This document shows, in pieces, positions 33,586 through 42,108 of a DNA stretch of 64,000 nucleotides. Below the pieces are notes generated by a model that saw only the letters and a list, made by a program, of their open reading frames with translations, was not told the DNA's origin and did not search any database. Position 1 is the first letter of the stretch, and each line of letters begins with the position of its first letter. Origin of the DNA: an uncultured Granulosicoccaceae bacterium (GTDB lineage Bacteria > Pseudomonadota > Gammaproteobacteria > Granulosicoccales > Granulosicoccaceae); contig CALLOA010000074.1 in NCBI GenBank assembly GCA_938005265.1, positions 1 through 64,000 on the forward strand, given 5' to 3'. Made by a program: the position numbers and the translations under genes.

Positions 33586-34251
33586 TTGAGTGTAAACTAC
33601 GATCTTCGAGTCATTCCGGTCACACCGTTTCAACAGAACGCAATGGTGTTCTGGTCCACGGAAACGATGAATGGTGTTCTGATAGACCCCGGTGGCGAGA
33701 GCGAGAAATTGCTAGGGGCGATCGATGATCTCGGTGTCAATATCAAGGAGATCTGGCTAACCCACGGGCATATAGATCATGCAGGTGGTGCTGCAGAATG
33801 CCGGGAACAACTGCAATGCAAAATCATCGGCCCGCATGCCGATGACCAGTTCTGGCTCGATCAGCTGGAAGAAAACGCTCAAACCTACGGTATAGCTGGA
33901 GCCAGAAATTTCACACCAGACACCTATCTGAACGAAGGTGACACAGTGAAGCTGGATGAACTTGAATTCCAGATTTTTCACTGCCCGGGGCATTCACCCG
34001 GGTCGGTTGTGCTGTACTGTAAGGAGCTGTCATTCGCCTTTGTGGGCGATGTACTTTTTCAGGGTTCTATTGGTCGCACAGATTTACAAGGCGGCGATCA
34101 CCAGCAATTATTGAATTCCATAACAACGAAACTTTGGCCGCTGGGCAAGCAGATCAGTTTCATGCCCGGACATGGCCCGGGATCAGTGTTTGAAAAAGAA
34201 CGGCAAAGCAACGGACTTGTGGCTGACTCAATTACCATGTACGCGGACTGA
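33586..34251 (+). CDS. MBL-fold metallohydrolase (glyoxalase II-like, YcbL type)
   Basis: 221 residues. The zinc motif THGHIDHAGG (about residues 58-67), CPGHSPGSV with the third-site histidine, FVGDVLFQGSIGRTD, and FMPGHGPGS are all present, which fits the YcbL/hydroxyacylglutathione-hydrolase-like group. TTG 33586 is the start because it retains YDLRVIPVTPFQQN, the family's first strands; the first ATG (33642) would remove it. Function may be thiolester hydrolysis. Convergent with the gentisate dioxygenase gene. Confidence 0.9.
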   Translation: MSVNYDLRVIPVTPFQQNAMVFWSTETMNGVLIDPGGESEKLLGAIDDLGVNIKEIWLTHGHIDHAGGAAECREQLQCKIIGPHADDQFWLDQLEENAQTYGIAGARNFTPDTYLNEGDTVKLDELEFQIFHCPGHSPGSVVLYCKELSFAFVGDVLFQGSIGRTDLQGGDHQQLLNSITTKLWPLGKQISFMPGHGPGSVFEKERQSNGLVADSITMYAD

Positions 34252-34357
34252 TGTAGGTCGCCATGCACACAACAGAACATGTGCTGACTACTGCGTCACC
34301 GGTTACTTCAAAGCGGATTGGCTCAACTCACAGCCTGCACCCCCTGGCTTAACACTT

Positions 34358-34409
34358 TGGCTAAATTCTTTGGCTAGACTCGTTGGCTAGACTCGTTGGC
34401 TAAATAATC
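34358..34409. repeat. Tandem repeat, 13 bp x 4
   Basis: TGGCTAAATTCTT, TGGCTAGACTCGT (twice) and TGGCTAAATAATC follow one another. The last unit contains the stop and final codons of the gentisate dioxygenase gene, so the array appears to have spread from that gene's 3' end. Confidence 0.9.
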
Positions 34410-35521
34410 TGCCTGCCATCATTGTCATCGAAAGCCTCTTCCCTGTACAAACCCAGCGCACGCATTACCGGCAGATCGTTCAGACAAAACAGGCAGGCAT
34501 CGTCACTGCCCGAACTATTGACATGCTCATGCCAGGCCCATGAGGGCACGCAGAAAATATCTTTCTCCTGCCAGTCATAACGCTTGCCGTTAATGATTGA
34601 ATAGCCAGCCCCCTTGGCAACATGATAGAGGTAGCTACCAGTATGACGGTGTGCCTTTGTATGTTCACCCGCTCTCAATAATTGCATGGAAGCACCCAGC
34701 GTTTTCATTACCGGACCATTGGTAGCAGGATTTACATATTCCATCAGAATTCCGTCATAGGGTGAACCATCACTACAGCTGGAATATTTAAGTAATGAAT
34801 CGTATGTCGGTTCCCACTCGTATTTGAACATCGGGCTATAACCCTTGCTCCAGTCACCACCCGATGGAGTCAAACCGGGGTTACCCCAGGTTTTAGTCAT
34901 GTCATCAACCGGAAAAGTAACCGGTTCAGACAAATCAGGGTGTACTTCAAAAAAGTTTGCTTCCAGCGCATTTACAAATGGAATATCAAGGCCGTCCTGC
35001 CAGATACAGGTGGAGCCACTGGCTTCCACAGCATGCTCATGCCAGGTACCATTGGGTGTTAAAACAAAATCGTTAGCGTTCAATGTCATTTTATGACCAT
35101 CAACAACGGTATAAGCACCCTCGCCTTCCATAATAAAGCGTATTGCACTGGCTGAATGACGGTGCGCCGTTGCCGTCTCACCCGGGTTCATCACCTGCAA
35201 ACCAGCGTAAATCCAGCCAACTGCGGCTGTAACATCGCGCCTGCCGGGGTTACTCAGATAGACCACACGTCGCCCGGCCTTCTCAGGCGTGACCAGCTGT
35301 AATGAGCGCAACACATCGGCACGCAAATCGGCATACCGCCAAACTACAGGGACCGATTGTGAAACCGGCTCCCAAGGTTCGATCTTGTTGGCAACGGTCC
35401 ACAACGCCCCTGCATTCTTACCTTCAAGCTCGTCGTAGTAGGCAAGCAGCTCTGGCGTGTCTTCAACATTGGCACGTCCAACCACATCCTCACGGTGATT
35501 TTCATGTGTTCCTGACATCAT
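34400..35521 (-). CDS. Gentisate 1,2-dioxygenase
   Basis: A bicupin iron dioxygenase of 373 residues opening the ring of gentisate to maleylpyruvate. The first cupin has TATAHRHSASAIRFIMEGEG and FVLTPNGTWHEH, the second TKAHRHTGSYLYHVAKGAG and FCVPSWAWHEH, each with the histidines that bind iron. Length is normal. AGGAGGTAATG gives a strong ribosome site. The downstream enzymes of the pathway (maleylpyruvate isomerase, fumarylpyruvate hydrolase) are not in the window. It is divergent from the sulfatase, and GGAATWTC repeats lie between them. Confidence 0.92.
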   Translation of the reverse strand: MMSGTHENHREDVVGRANVEDTPELLAYYDELEGKNAGALWTVANKIEPWEPVSQSVPVVWRYADLRADVLRSLQLVTPEKAGRRVVYLSNPGRRDVTAAVGWIYAGLQVMNPGETATAHRHSASAIRFIMEGEGAYTVVDGHKMTLNANDFVLTPNGTWHEHAVEASGSTCIWQDGLDIPFVNALEANFFEVHPDLSEPVTFPVDDMTKTWGNPGLTPSGGDWSKGYSPMFKYEWEPTYDSLLKYSSCSDGSPYDGILMEYVNPATNGPVMKTLGASMQLLRAGEHTKAHRHTGSYLYHVAKGAGYSIINGKRYDWQEKDIFCVPSWAWHEHVNSSGSDDACLFCLNDLPVMRALGLYREEAFDDNDGRQII

Positions 35522-35535
35522 TACCTCCTATTTCT

Positions 35536-35567
35536 GGAATTTCGGCTGGAATATCGGGCGGAATATC
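35536..35567. promoter_or_regulatory. Three 12-bp-spaced GGAATWTC repeats in a divergent promoter region
   Basis: GGAATTTC, GGAATATC and GGAATATC begin at 35536, 35548 and 35560. They stand in the 108-base gap between the divergent gentisate dioxygenase and sulfatase starts, close to the former's ribosome site. They may bind a regulator of both genes or be one more of the local tandem duplications. Confidence 0.4.
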
Positions 35568-35629
35568 TGAAAATAATGCCACAAAAGCGGGATTGACACT
35601 GGATAGTTGTCAGTGTCATGGTCGGCTAC

Positions 35630-37162
35630 ATGAAAACCAGTAAACCCAATATTATCTTGTTCATGGTGGATCAGCTGACGTCGTTCGTTCTGAACGCCTA
35701 TGGCGGTTCTGTCTGTCAAACACCCAACATCAATGCGCTGGCGAAACGCGGTATCGTGTTTGACAATGCTTATTGCCCTTATCCGCTTTGCGCACCATCC
35801 CGTTTTGGCATGATGGCTGGCAGGCTGCCTTCGAAGATTGGTGCCTACGACAATGGTGCTGAATTTCCGGCTGCCACGCCAACCTTTGCGCACTACCTGC
35901 GACAACATGATTATTACACGTGTATTTCAGGGAAAATGCACTTTGTAGGCCCAGACCAATACCATGGATTTGAAGAACGCCTGACCACTGAAATCTACCC
36001 TGCGGACATGTCCTGGACACCGACTCCGGATTTTCGCGATACGACGAAAGACGAAGAACGTAGTTACGAGTTCGGTGTTTCCACCATTGACACTGTCAGG
36101 GATGCCGGCCCGATTGCCCGCTCAATGCAAATCGACTACGACGAAGATGTCATTCATCACGCAGTGCGCGAGCTCTATACCCGCGCACGAAGCGAGGACG
36201 ATCGCCCATTTATGATGACCGTTTCGCTGACACAACCACATGACCCTTATGTAACAACAAAGCCTTTTTGGGAACTCTACAGCGATGAAGGCATAGATAA
36301 GCCGCTTGTTCCGTTTATACCTGTTGAACAACGCGACCCACATAGCCAATCACTGTTCTACCACTACGGCCAGGACAAGTGTCAATTAAGTGAACAGGAT
36401 TATCGTCATGCACGGCGCGGTTACTATGGCATGGTCTCCCACATAGACGCACTGTTCGGCGAGCTACTCAAGGCATTGAATAATAGCGGCCTGGCTGAGA
36501 ATACCGTGGTTGTTTTCTCCTCCGACCACGGCGATATGATTGGCGAACGCGGCATGTGGTTCAAGAAAACCCTGTTTAATCCCGCGATTCAGGTCCCACT
36601 GATTGTTGCGCACCCGGATCACAAACCCGGTAGAACCAATGCACCTGTTTCACTACTGGATATTTTCCCCACATTACTCGATATCGCTGGCATCAGATCT
36701 GACGATATTAAAACTGAGATAGACGGGCGAAGCGTATTGCCGGCGATCAAAGGCGAGAACATTGATGGGCCGGTGTTCGCCGAACATATCGATGGCGGAA
36801 CAGCAGCACCACGAGTGTGTGTGCGTGATGGCAATATGAAACTGGTTCTGTCACGAGCGTATCCAACACAACTGTTCGACCTTTCAGCTGATCCGCTTGA
36901 ACTAAACAACCTGGCAGGCCTTGGGCATAAAGCTGAAAACACGTTATCGACACTGGCTGAATCCACATGGTGCCTGGACACCCTGCTTGACGATGTTATC
37001 CGTTCTCAAACAGAGCGCAAACTGGTTGATTCAGCACTGGCCAAAGGCCGTCAGGAGCGCTGGGACTTTGTACCGCGGCCGCTACATCAAAATACACAGT
37101 ACGTGCGCCGGGGTGATGCATTTCCCGCGGTGGAACGGCGCGGGTATTTGCGATATTCGTAA
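35630..37162 (+). CDS. Sulfatase (choline-sulfatase-like)
   Basis: A type I sulfatase of 510 residues. C54 in CAPSR is the residue converted to formylglycine; D14 and Q15 in FMVDQLTS supply metal ligands and SSDHGDMIGERGMW is the second metal site. Overall closest to choline-sulfatases/BetC-like alkyl sulfatases in layout, but no signal peptide is seen, which argues for an intracellular substrate such as choline sulfate or another small sulfate ester. Needs a formylglycine-generating enzyme from elsewhere. The flavoprotein gene follows 86 bases on. Confidence 0.88.
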   Translation: MKTSKPNIILFMVDQLTSFVLNAYGGSVCQTPNINALAKRGIVFDNAYCPYPLCAPSRFGMMAGRLPSKIGAYDNGAEFPAATPTFAHYLRQHDYYTCISGKMHFVGPDQYHGFEERLTTEIYPADMSWTPTPDFRDTTKDEERSYEFGVSTIDTVRDAGPIARSMQIDYDEDVIHHAVRELYTRARSEDDRPFMMTVSLTQPHDPYVTTKPFWELYSDEGIDKPLVPFIPVEQRDPHSQSLFYHYGQDKCQLSEQDYRHARRGYYGMVSHIDALFGELLKALNNSGLAENTVVVFSSDHGDMIGERGMWFKKTLFNPAIQVPLIVAHPDHKPGRTNAPVSLLDIFPTLLDIAGIRSDDIKTEIDGRSVLPAIKGENIDGPVFAEHIDGGTAAPRVCVRDGNMKLVLSRAYPTQLFDLSADPLELNNLAGLGHKAENTLSTLAESTWCLDTLLDDVIRSQTERKLVDSALAKGRQERWDFVPRPLHQNTQYVRRGDAFPAVERRGYLRYS

Positions 37163-37248
37163 ACAGCTATTTACAACCTGCTATTCATAACCGCTTGCGC
37201 TCGCTAACAAACGGGCATTCACCACCCAATAAAACACCGATAGCCACA

Positions 37249-38508
37249 ATGAAATCCAATTGCCAATTGCTCATTATCGGGGCTGGTGCTGCCGGTCTGG
37301 GGGCCGCACAAAAGGCTCAACAGTCTGGTATCGATTATTTGCTGGTAGAAGCATCGCACCGTGTCGGTGGACGTGGTTTAACTGAAGAGTTGGCACCGGG
37401 CATACCCTGGGATCTGGGTTGTCATTGGCTACACAGCGGTGGCATCAATCCTTTAGCCAAAATTGCTGATCGTCAGGGCAGCCACTACGACAAACATCTA
37501 CCAAGCCGTGCCTTTTACATGCAAGGCAATCGCCTGTCTGAAAAAGATAGCTCGGAGTATCATCAATTCTGCGCTGCCACCTGGCAAAAAATACAACTAA
37601 GTGACAGTCGTGGCGAAGACATCGCACTGAGTGATATTGTCGACCATGAAAGCCGATGGGCACCTTATTATAACTACTGGCAATCACTGATGACCTCGGA
37701 AGATGTCGATAACTTCTCAGCACTGGATCTGATTCGTTTTAACGACACTGATGAAAATTGGCCACTGCGTGACGGATATGGCAGGCTACTGGCGCAACAA
37801 TCCGAAGGGCTGAATATTCACCTTAACACGGCAGTGAAAAGAATCGACTGGGGTGGCAGCGGTAAGACAGGTGGCAAACAAGGTAATCGCGTCACTGTCG
37901 AAACCAATCGCGGCACTGTTAAGGCCGCCAACCTGATAATTACTGTATCAACCGGCGTGCTCGGTGCCCGTGATATAAAATTCTATCCCGAGCTACCGAT
38001 TAATAAACAGGAAGCCATCGCTGCCCTACCCCTGGGGAGTTACAACAACTTTGCAATGCTATATGACGAAGCATGGCCGTTCGATTCCGACACACCGGAA
38101 AGAATAGATTACAGTAACGGTGACGATATCAACTTTGCCTTCAAGTTAAAGTGCTCCGGCTGGCCTTATGTTTACTGCGCAGTGGCTGGCAGACAGGCAC
38201 GCTGGCTTGAGCATCAAGCGATTGATGCGTCTGAAGAACTGATGATGAGTGCGTTAGTCGATATTTTCGGCGCAGATATAAAAAAGAAAATTATCAAATT
38301 CCGCACCAGCGCCTGGGGTGATGACCCACTGATAAAAGGTGCCTTTTCTGCAAGCAAGCCCGGACATGCTGATAAAAGAAAAGTACTTGCAGAGCCACTG
38401 GCGGACTGCGTGTATTTTGCCGGTGAAGCAACGTCCGAAGATGCATTTGCTACAGCGCATGGTGCATGGCAATCCGGTATTGACGCCGTTTACGCAAGCT
38501 CTCAATGA
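37249..38508 (+). CDS. FAD-dependent amine oxidoreductase (monoamine-oxidase family)
   Basis: A 419-residue flavin amine oxidase. The dinucleotide motif LIIGAGAAGLGAAQKAQQSG is at about residues 8-27, followed by VEASHRVGGRG, and the C-terminal FAD segment YFAGEATSEDAFATAHGA. Substrates of the family include polyamines and amino acids; here none is indicated. ATG 37249 is the family start; the frame upstream to 37195 is just open. It lies between the sulfatase and the aldolase gene on the same strand. Confidence 0.88.
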   Translation: MKSNCQLLIIGAGAAGLGAAQKAQQSGIDYLLVEASHRVGGRGLTEELAPGIPWDLGCHWLHSGGINPLAKIADRQGSHYDKHLPSRAFYMQGNRLSEKDSSEYHQFCAATWQKIQLSDSRGEDIALSDIVDHESRWAPYYNYWQSLMTSEDVDNFSALDLIRFNDTDENWPLRDGYGRLLAQQSEGLNIHLNTAVKRIDWGGSGKTGGKQGNRVTVETNRGTVKAANLIITVSTGVLGARDIKFYPELPINKQEAIAALPLGSYNNFAMLYDEAWPFDSDTPERIDYSNGDDINFAFKLKCSGWPYVYCAVAGRQARWLEHQAIDASEELMMSALVDIFGADIKKKIIKFRTSAWGDDPLIKGAFSASKPGHADKRKVLAEPLADCVYFAGEATSEDAFATAHGAWQSGIDAVYASSQ

Positions 38509-38625
38509 AGCAAGCGAGGGTATCGTAACAAAAGAAACAGTGATTCAATTTACCGGTGCGTCGTCACAAAGTAAAATACCGCATCGCAATTTTTAACCCC
38601 TACATCTGAAACCGGAAGCATTATC

Positions 38626-39297
38626 ATGGGTGTTGTCGTACAGAAAATCGAACGAGCTGATCTCACAACCGCTGATGCATTAGCTCAGTGTGGCGTTGCA
38701 ACTGTTCATGAAGCACAGGGCAGAAAAGGTCTGATGGACAGTTACATGCGGCCTATTTATAGAGGCACTTGCATCGCCGGTCCGGCAGTTACTATCCTTG
38801 CAGCCCCCGGTGACAACTGGATGCTTCATGTGGCAATCGAACAACTACAGCAAGGTGATGTAATGGTATTGACCACCACTTCTGTATCAGACGCTGGCTA
38901 CTTCGGCGACCTGCTTGCAACTTCTGCGAAAGCGCGTGGTTGTCGTGGCTTGATTATAAATGCAGGTGTACGCGATGTGCGTGATCTCGAAGAAATGAGC
39001 TTTCCGGTCTGGTCAAAAGCCATATGCGCACAAGGCACGGTCAAGGAAACTATCGGGTCAGTGAACATACCCGTTGTTTGCGCAGGCGCGCAGGTCGACC
39101 CGGGTGATGTCATCGTGGCTGATGATGATGGAGTCTGTGTCGTAAAAAGAGATGAAGCCGAAGCGGTGCTGGAGAAGGCCAAACAACGTCTCGCGACAGA
39201 GGAAAATACCCGTCAACGCCTGGCAGCAGGCGAATTAGGCCTTGATGTGTATAACATGCGGGAGCGTCTGGCTGACAAGGGTTTGAAATATGTCTGA
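38626..39297 (+). CDS. 4-carboxy-4-hydroxy-2-oxoadipate aldolase-like (RraA family)
   Basis: A 223-residue RraA-like class II aldolase. The conserved [14 protein letters not shown] (about residues 107-120, with R and D of the metal site), and [20 protein letters not shown] (about 146-165) fit the HMG/CHA aldolase (LigK/GalC) group that splits 4-carboxy-4-hydroxy-2-oxoadipate into pyruvate and oxaloacetate. The coupling with the downstream tautomerase, overlapping by 8 bases, strongly supports that role in gallate or protocatechuate 4,5-cleavage. True regulator RraA proteins lack this context. Confidence 0.85.
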   Translation: MGVVVQKIERADLTTADALAQCGVATVHEAQGRKGLMDSYMRPIYRGTCIAGPAVTILAAPGDNWMLHVAIEQLQQGDVMVLTTTSVSDAGYFGDLLATSAKARGCRGLIINAGVRDVRDLEEMSFPVWSKAICAQGTVKETIGSVNIPVVCAGAQVDPGDVIVADDDGVCVVKRDEAEAVLEKAKQRLATEENTRQRLAAGELGLDVYNMRERLADKGLKYV

Positions 39298-40336
39298 CGG
39301 TATTCGCTGCATGTGGATGCGCGGCGGCACGTCTAAAGGCGCCTATTTTCTGGCAGATGATCTACCTGCCGAGCGGGATAACTTTCTGCTTCGCATCATG
39401 GGCTCACCTGATCCTCGCCAGATTGATGGTATGGGAGGAGCTGATCCGCTCACGTCGAAAGTAGCCGTTGTCAGTAAATCCTCACGGCCCGGTGTCGATG
39501 TGGATTATTTGTTTTTGCAAGTAGCAGTTGACGAGCCTCTGGTATCCGATGCCCAAAACTGTGGGAACCTTCTGGCAGGTGTTGCACCCTTCGCGCTCGA
39601 ACGCGGCATCGTTGCATGCACGGGTGACACCACACGAGTAACCATATTTATGGAAAACACAGGCCAGACAGCCGTAGCGTCAATTCCAACTCCCAACGCT
39701 AAACCAAGCTATCGGGGCGATGCCAAAATAGACGGGGTGCCTGGTTGCGCCGCTGCAATATCATTGGAATTCCAGGACACCGCAGGTTCTACTTGTGGCG
39801 CACTGCTGCCAACAGGTAATGTTGTTGACGACGTAGCCGGAGTGGTTGTCACAATGATTGATAACGGCATGCCTGTGGTGGTCATGAGTGCCGAAAGCAT
39901 GGGAATTACCGGTCAGGAAACACGAGAGTCGCTGGATAACAACATAGAGTTAAAAAAGCGGCTGGAGCAGATCAGACTGGCGTCAGGGCCGTTGATGAAT
40001 CTGGGTGACGTCAGTGAGAAAACGGTACCCAAAATGACACTGGTCAGCCCGGCAACTCAAGGTGGTTGCATCTCGACACGAACATTTATTCCGCATCGCT
40101 GCCATGCCAGTATTGGTGTTCTGGGTGCCGTCAGCGTTGCCACTGCCTGTCTTTGTGAAGGTTCGCCCGCGGCAGAAATCGCAACAGTACCAGGCGGGTC
40201 CGAAAAAACATTATCAGTCGAACATCCGATTGGCGAGACTACGGTTCTGGCCACAAGCGACGATCATGGCAGCGTAACATCTACCGCCATTTTACGCACC
40301 GCACGCAAATTGTTTGACGGCAACATCTTCGACTAA
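39290..40336 (+). CDS. 4-oxalomesaconate tautomerase-like (PrpF family)
   Basis: 348 residues, PrpF superfamily: the opening [19 protein letters not shown] and the central mirror-fold with [16 protein letters not shown] are diagnostic of GalD/LigU-type isomerases that convert oxalomesaconate forms in gallate and protocatechuate 4,5-cleavage. It overlaps the aldolase gene (ATG within its last codons), so the pair is translationally coupled. The ring-cleaving dioxygenase and the hydratase of this pathway are not in the window; either they lie elsewhere or the pair serves a related tricarboxylate route. Confidence 0.88.
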   Translation: MSDGIRCMWMRGGTSKGAYFLADDLPAERDNFLLRIMGSPDPRQIDGMGGADPLTSKVAVVSKSSRPGVDVDYLFLQVAVDEPLVSDAQNCGNLLAGVAPFALERGIVACTGDTTRVTIFMENTGQTAVASIPTPNAKPSYRGDAKIDGVPGCAAAISLEFQDTAGSTCGALLPTGNVVDDVAGVVVTMIDNGMPVVVMSAESMGITGQETRESLDNNIELKKRLEQIRLASGPLMNLGDVSEKTVPKMTLVSPATQGGCISTRTFIPHRCHASIGVLGAVSVATACLCEGSPAAEIATVPGGSEKTLSVEHPIGETTVLATSDDHGSVTSTAILRTARKLFDGNIFD

Positions 40337-40450
40337 ATTTGTTGAGTACGATCAGCTCTTCAGTTAAAAGCGGGTTGACGGGTCAAGCGCCGACCCGGCC
40401 AGTGCTTTTTGCTGTTGTTCGACAGGCGACAAATTCAATGCCTGCTGGAT

Positions 40451-40492
40451 GATCAGCCCGCGTTGATCAGCCCACGATGATCAGCCCGCGAT
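40451..40492. repeat. Tandem repeat, 14 bp x 3
   Basis: GATCAGCCCGCGTT, GATCAGCCCACGAT and GATCAGCCCGCGAT are consecutive, between the convergent tautomerase and PEP-hydrolase-family genes. Confidence 0.95.
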
Positions 40493-40533
40493 TAAGTGCG
40501 TCAAACAAATTAGCGCACGAAGAAATTCAGCGG

Positions 40534-41367
40534 TCAGGACTTCAGCCCGCCAATCTGTTTGAATTTACGTGTTTGTTCGGTCAATGCAACTTCAGTGGGT
40601 AGCCGCTCCATCGACGAGGCACCGTAGAAGCCATGGCAGTTTGTCGTGTTTTTCAATACGTATTCTGCATCATCGGGCATCGCTACAGGCCCGCCGTGCA
40701 CCAGCACTATAGCGTCAGGATTAACACTGAGTGCAGCAGCAGCCCAGGCATCTACAGCCGCCGGACATTGTTCGAGCGTCATGCCGGTCTCCGCACCTAT
40801 GCTGCCACCGGTCGTCAGCCCGAGATGACAGACTATGATGTCAGCACCGGCTTTAGCCATGGCTGTAGCATCCTCTTCAGAGAACACATAAGGGGTCGTT
40901 AACATATCCCGTTCTGCTGCCAGACGCACCACCTCAATCTCATGATCATAGCCCATGCCGGTCTCTTCAAGATTGGCGCGAAATGTCCCGTCAATTAAAC
41001 CAACCGTAGGAAAATTCTGGATACCTGAGAAACCAGCGTTTTTTATATCATCCAGAAAATTCGGCATCAGGCGGAACGGGTCAGAGGCACAAACCCCAGC
41101 CAGAACCGGCGTTTTACTAACTACCGGCAGCACTTCACCTGCCATTTCCATAACCACTGCATTTGCGTCACCGTAAGGCATCAGACCAGCCAATGAGCCA
41201 CGACCAGCCATACGATAGCGACCCGAGTTATAGATAACAATCAAATCAATGCCACCGGCTTCTTCGCATTTGGCACTCAGGCCGGTACCAGCGCCACCAC
41301 CAATAATCGGCTCACCGCGATCTCGCATGCCGCGGAATTTAGTCATTAGTTCTGTACGATCAAACAT
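40534..41367 (-). CDS. Phosphoenolpyruvate-hydrolase-family TIM-barrel protein
   Basis: A 277-residue TIM-barrel protein of the PEP hydrolase family (PF09370-like): [19 protein letters not shown] near the start, [20 protein letters not shown] in the middle, [12 protein letters not shown] and [12 protein letters not shown] at the C-terminus. Genes of this family commonly stand next to a Tm-1-like/UPF0261 protein, but none is here. The start at 41367 ([11 protein letters not shown]) is preferred to an in-frame ATG 60 bases upstream, whose sequence is unrelated to the family. Function beyond the family name is uncertain. Confidence 0.82.
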   Translation of the reverse strand: MFDRTELMTKFRGMRDRGEPIIGGGAGTGLSAKCEEAGGIDLIVIYNSGRYRMAGRGSLAGLMPYGDANAVVMEMAGEVLPVVSKTPVLAGVCASDPFRLMPNFLDDIKNAGFSGIQNFPTVGLIDGTFRANLEETGMGYDHEIEVVRLAAERDMLTTPYVFSEEDATAMAKAGADIIVCHLGLTTGGSIGAETGMTLEQCPAAVDAWAAAALSVNPDAIVLVHGGPVAMPDDAEYVLKNTTNCHGFYGASSMERLPTEVALTEQTRKFKQIGGLKS

Positions 41368-41621
41368 CTGGTCGGGGTCCTGCGGCTTTGCGCAAAGGCA
41401 CACCGTGTAGAGACTCGATGGTCCCAACGATCACCTCTGCAAATGCCTTGTCGTTAATATTATGTAGTATGCGAATCAACTGGCCGCGAATCAATCAGCC
41501 AAAACTACCGATATTTTTGCGTATTGCACGGTTCTTTGCAGTGCCGCTAATTGTACAGCGGTCAATTGTACAGCGTTAACTGCCGGGTTCGAGAACGGCT
41601 GTCCGGAAAGCCGGCATATAC

Positions 41622-41663
41622 ACGTTTCCGGGTAAACGTTCCCGGGTAAACGTTTCCGGGTAA
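41622..41663. repeat. Tandem repeat, 14 bp x 3
   Basis: ACGTTTCCGGGTAA, ACGTTCCCGGGTAA, ACGTTTCCGGGTAA in direct succession. Confidence 0.95.
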
Positions 41664-41765
41664 AAACACGCTGATCTGATTCTATGCTTACAGTTTCAGT
41701 GTGCGGTATGAAGATACACCAGATGCTCGGGTTTTTCAGCACTAGCAACCGGTTAGTTTACGTAA

Positions 41766-41795
41766 CTCAGGCGTATGAATCTCAGGCGTATAAAT
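41766..41795. repeat. Tandem repeat, 15 bp x 2
   Basis: CTCAGGCGTATGAAT and CTCAGGCGTATAAAT are adjacent. Confidence 0.9.
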
Positions 41796-42108
41796 GAAAA
41801 ACCCGGAGCGTCGTCAGGCAGCCTGCTTTTTCAATACAGAGAGACACCATCGCCGTGTAGCCGGCTGATCTGGCATCGATAAAGTGTTTCTGCACAGATG
41901 GGCGATTGAGATTCAAACTGTAATGGCCTTCACAGAAAATACAGCTTGCAAACAGCAGGGGTGAAGTAGGCAACAAATTGTGTCTCGGCAATGTGGAACA
42001 TGCACATTTTCCGGACACTATTCACTTTATCCTCGGGTTCATCATTCAACCAAACAGACAATCATCACGCAGTTCGTCGAACCGCTGCGGATTTGCAGGC
42101 AAAACACC

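Larger units (their letters stand above)
41368..42108. other. Gene-free gap with tandem repeats
   Basis: No gene supported in about 740 bases between divergent genes. Two short tandem arrays lie here (41622-41663 and 41766-41795); the rest shows only incidental open frames. Confidence 0.7.
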
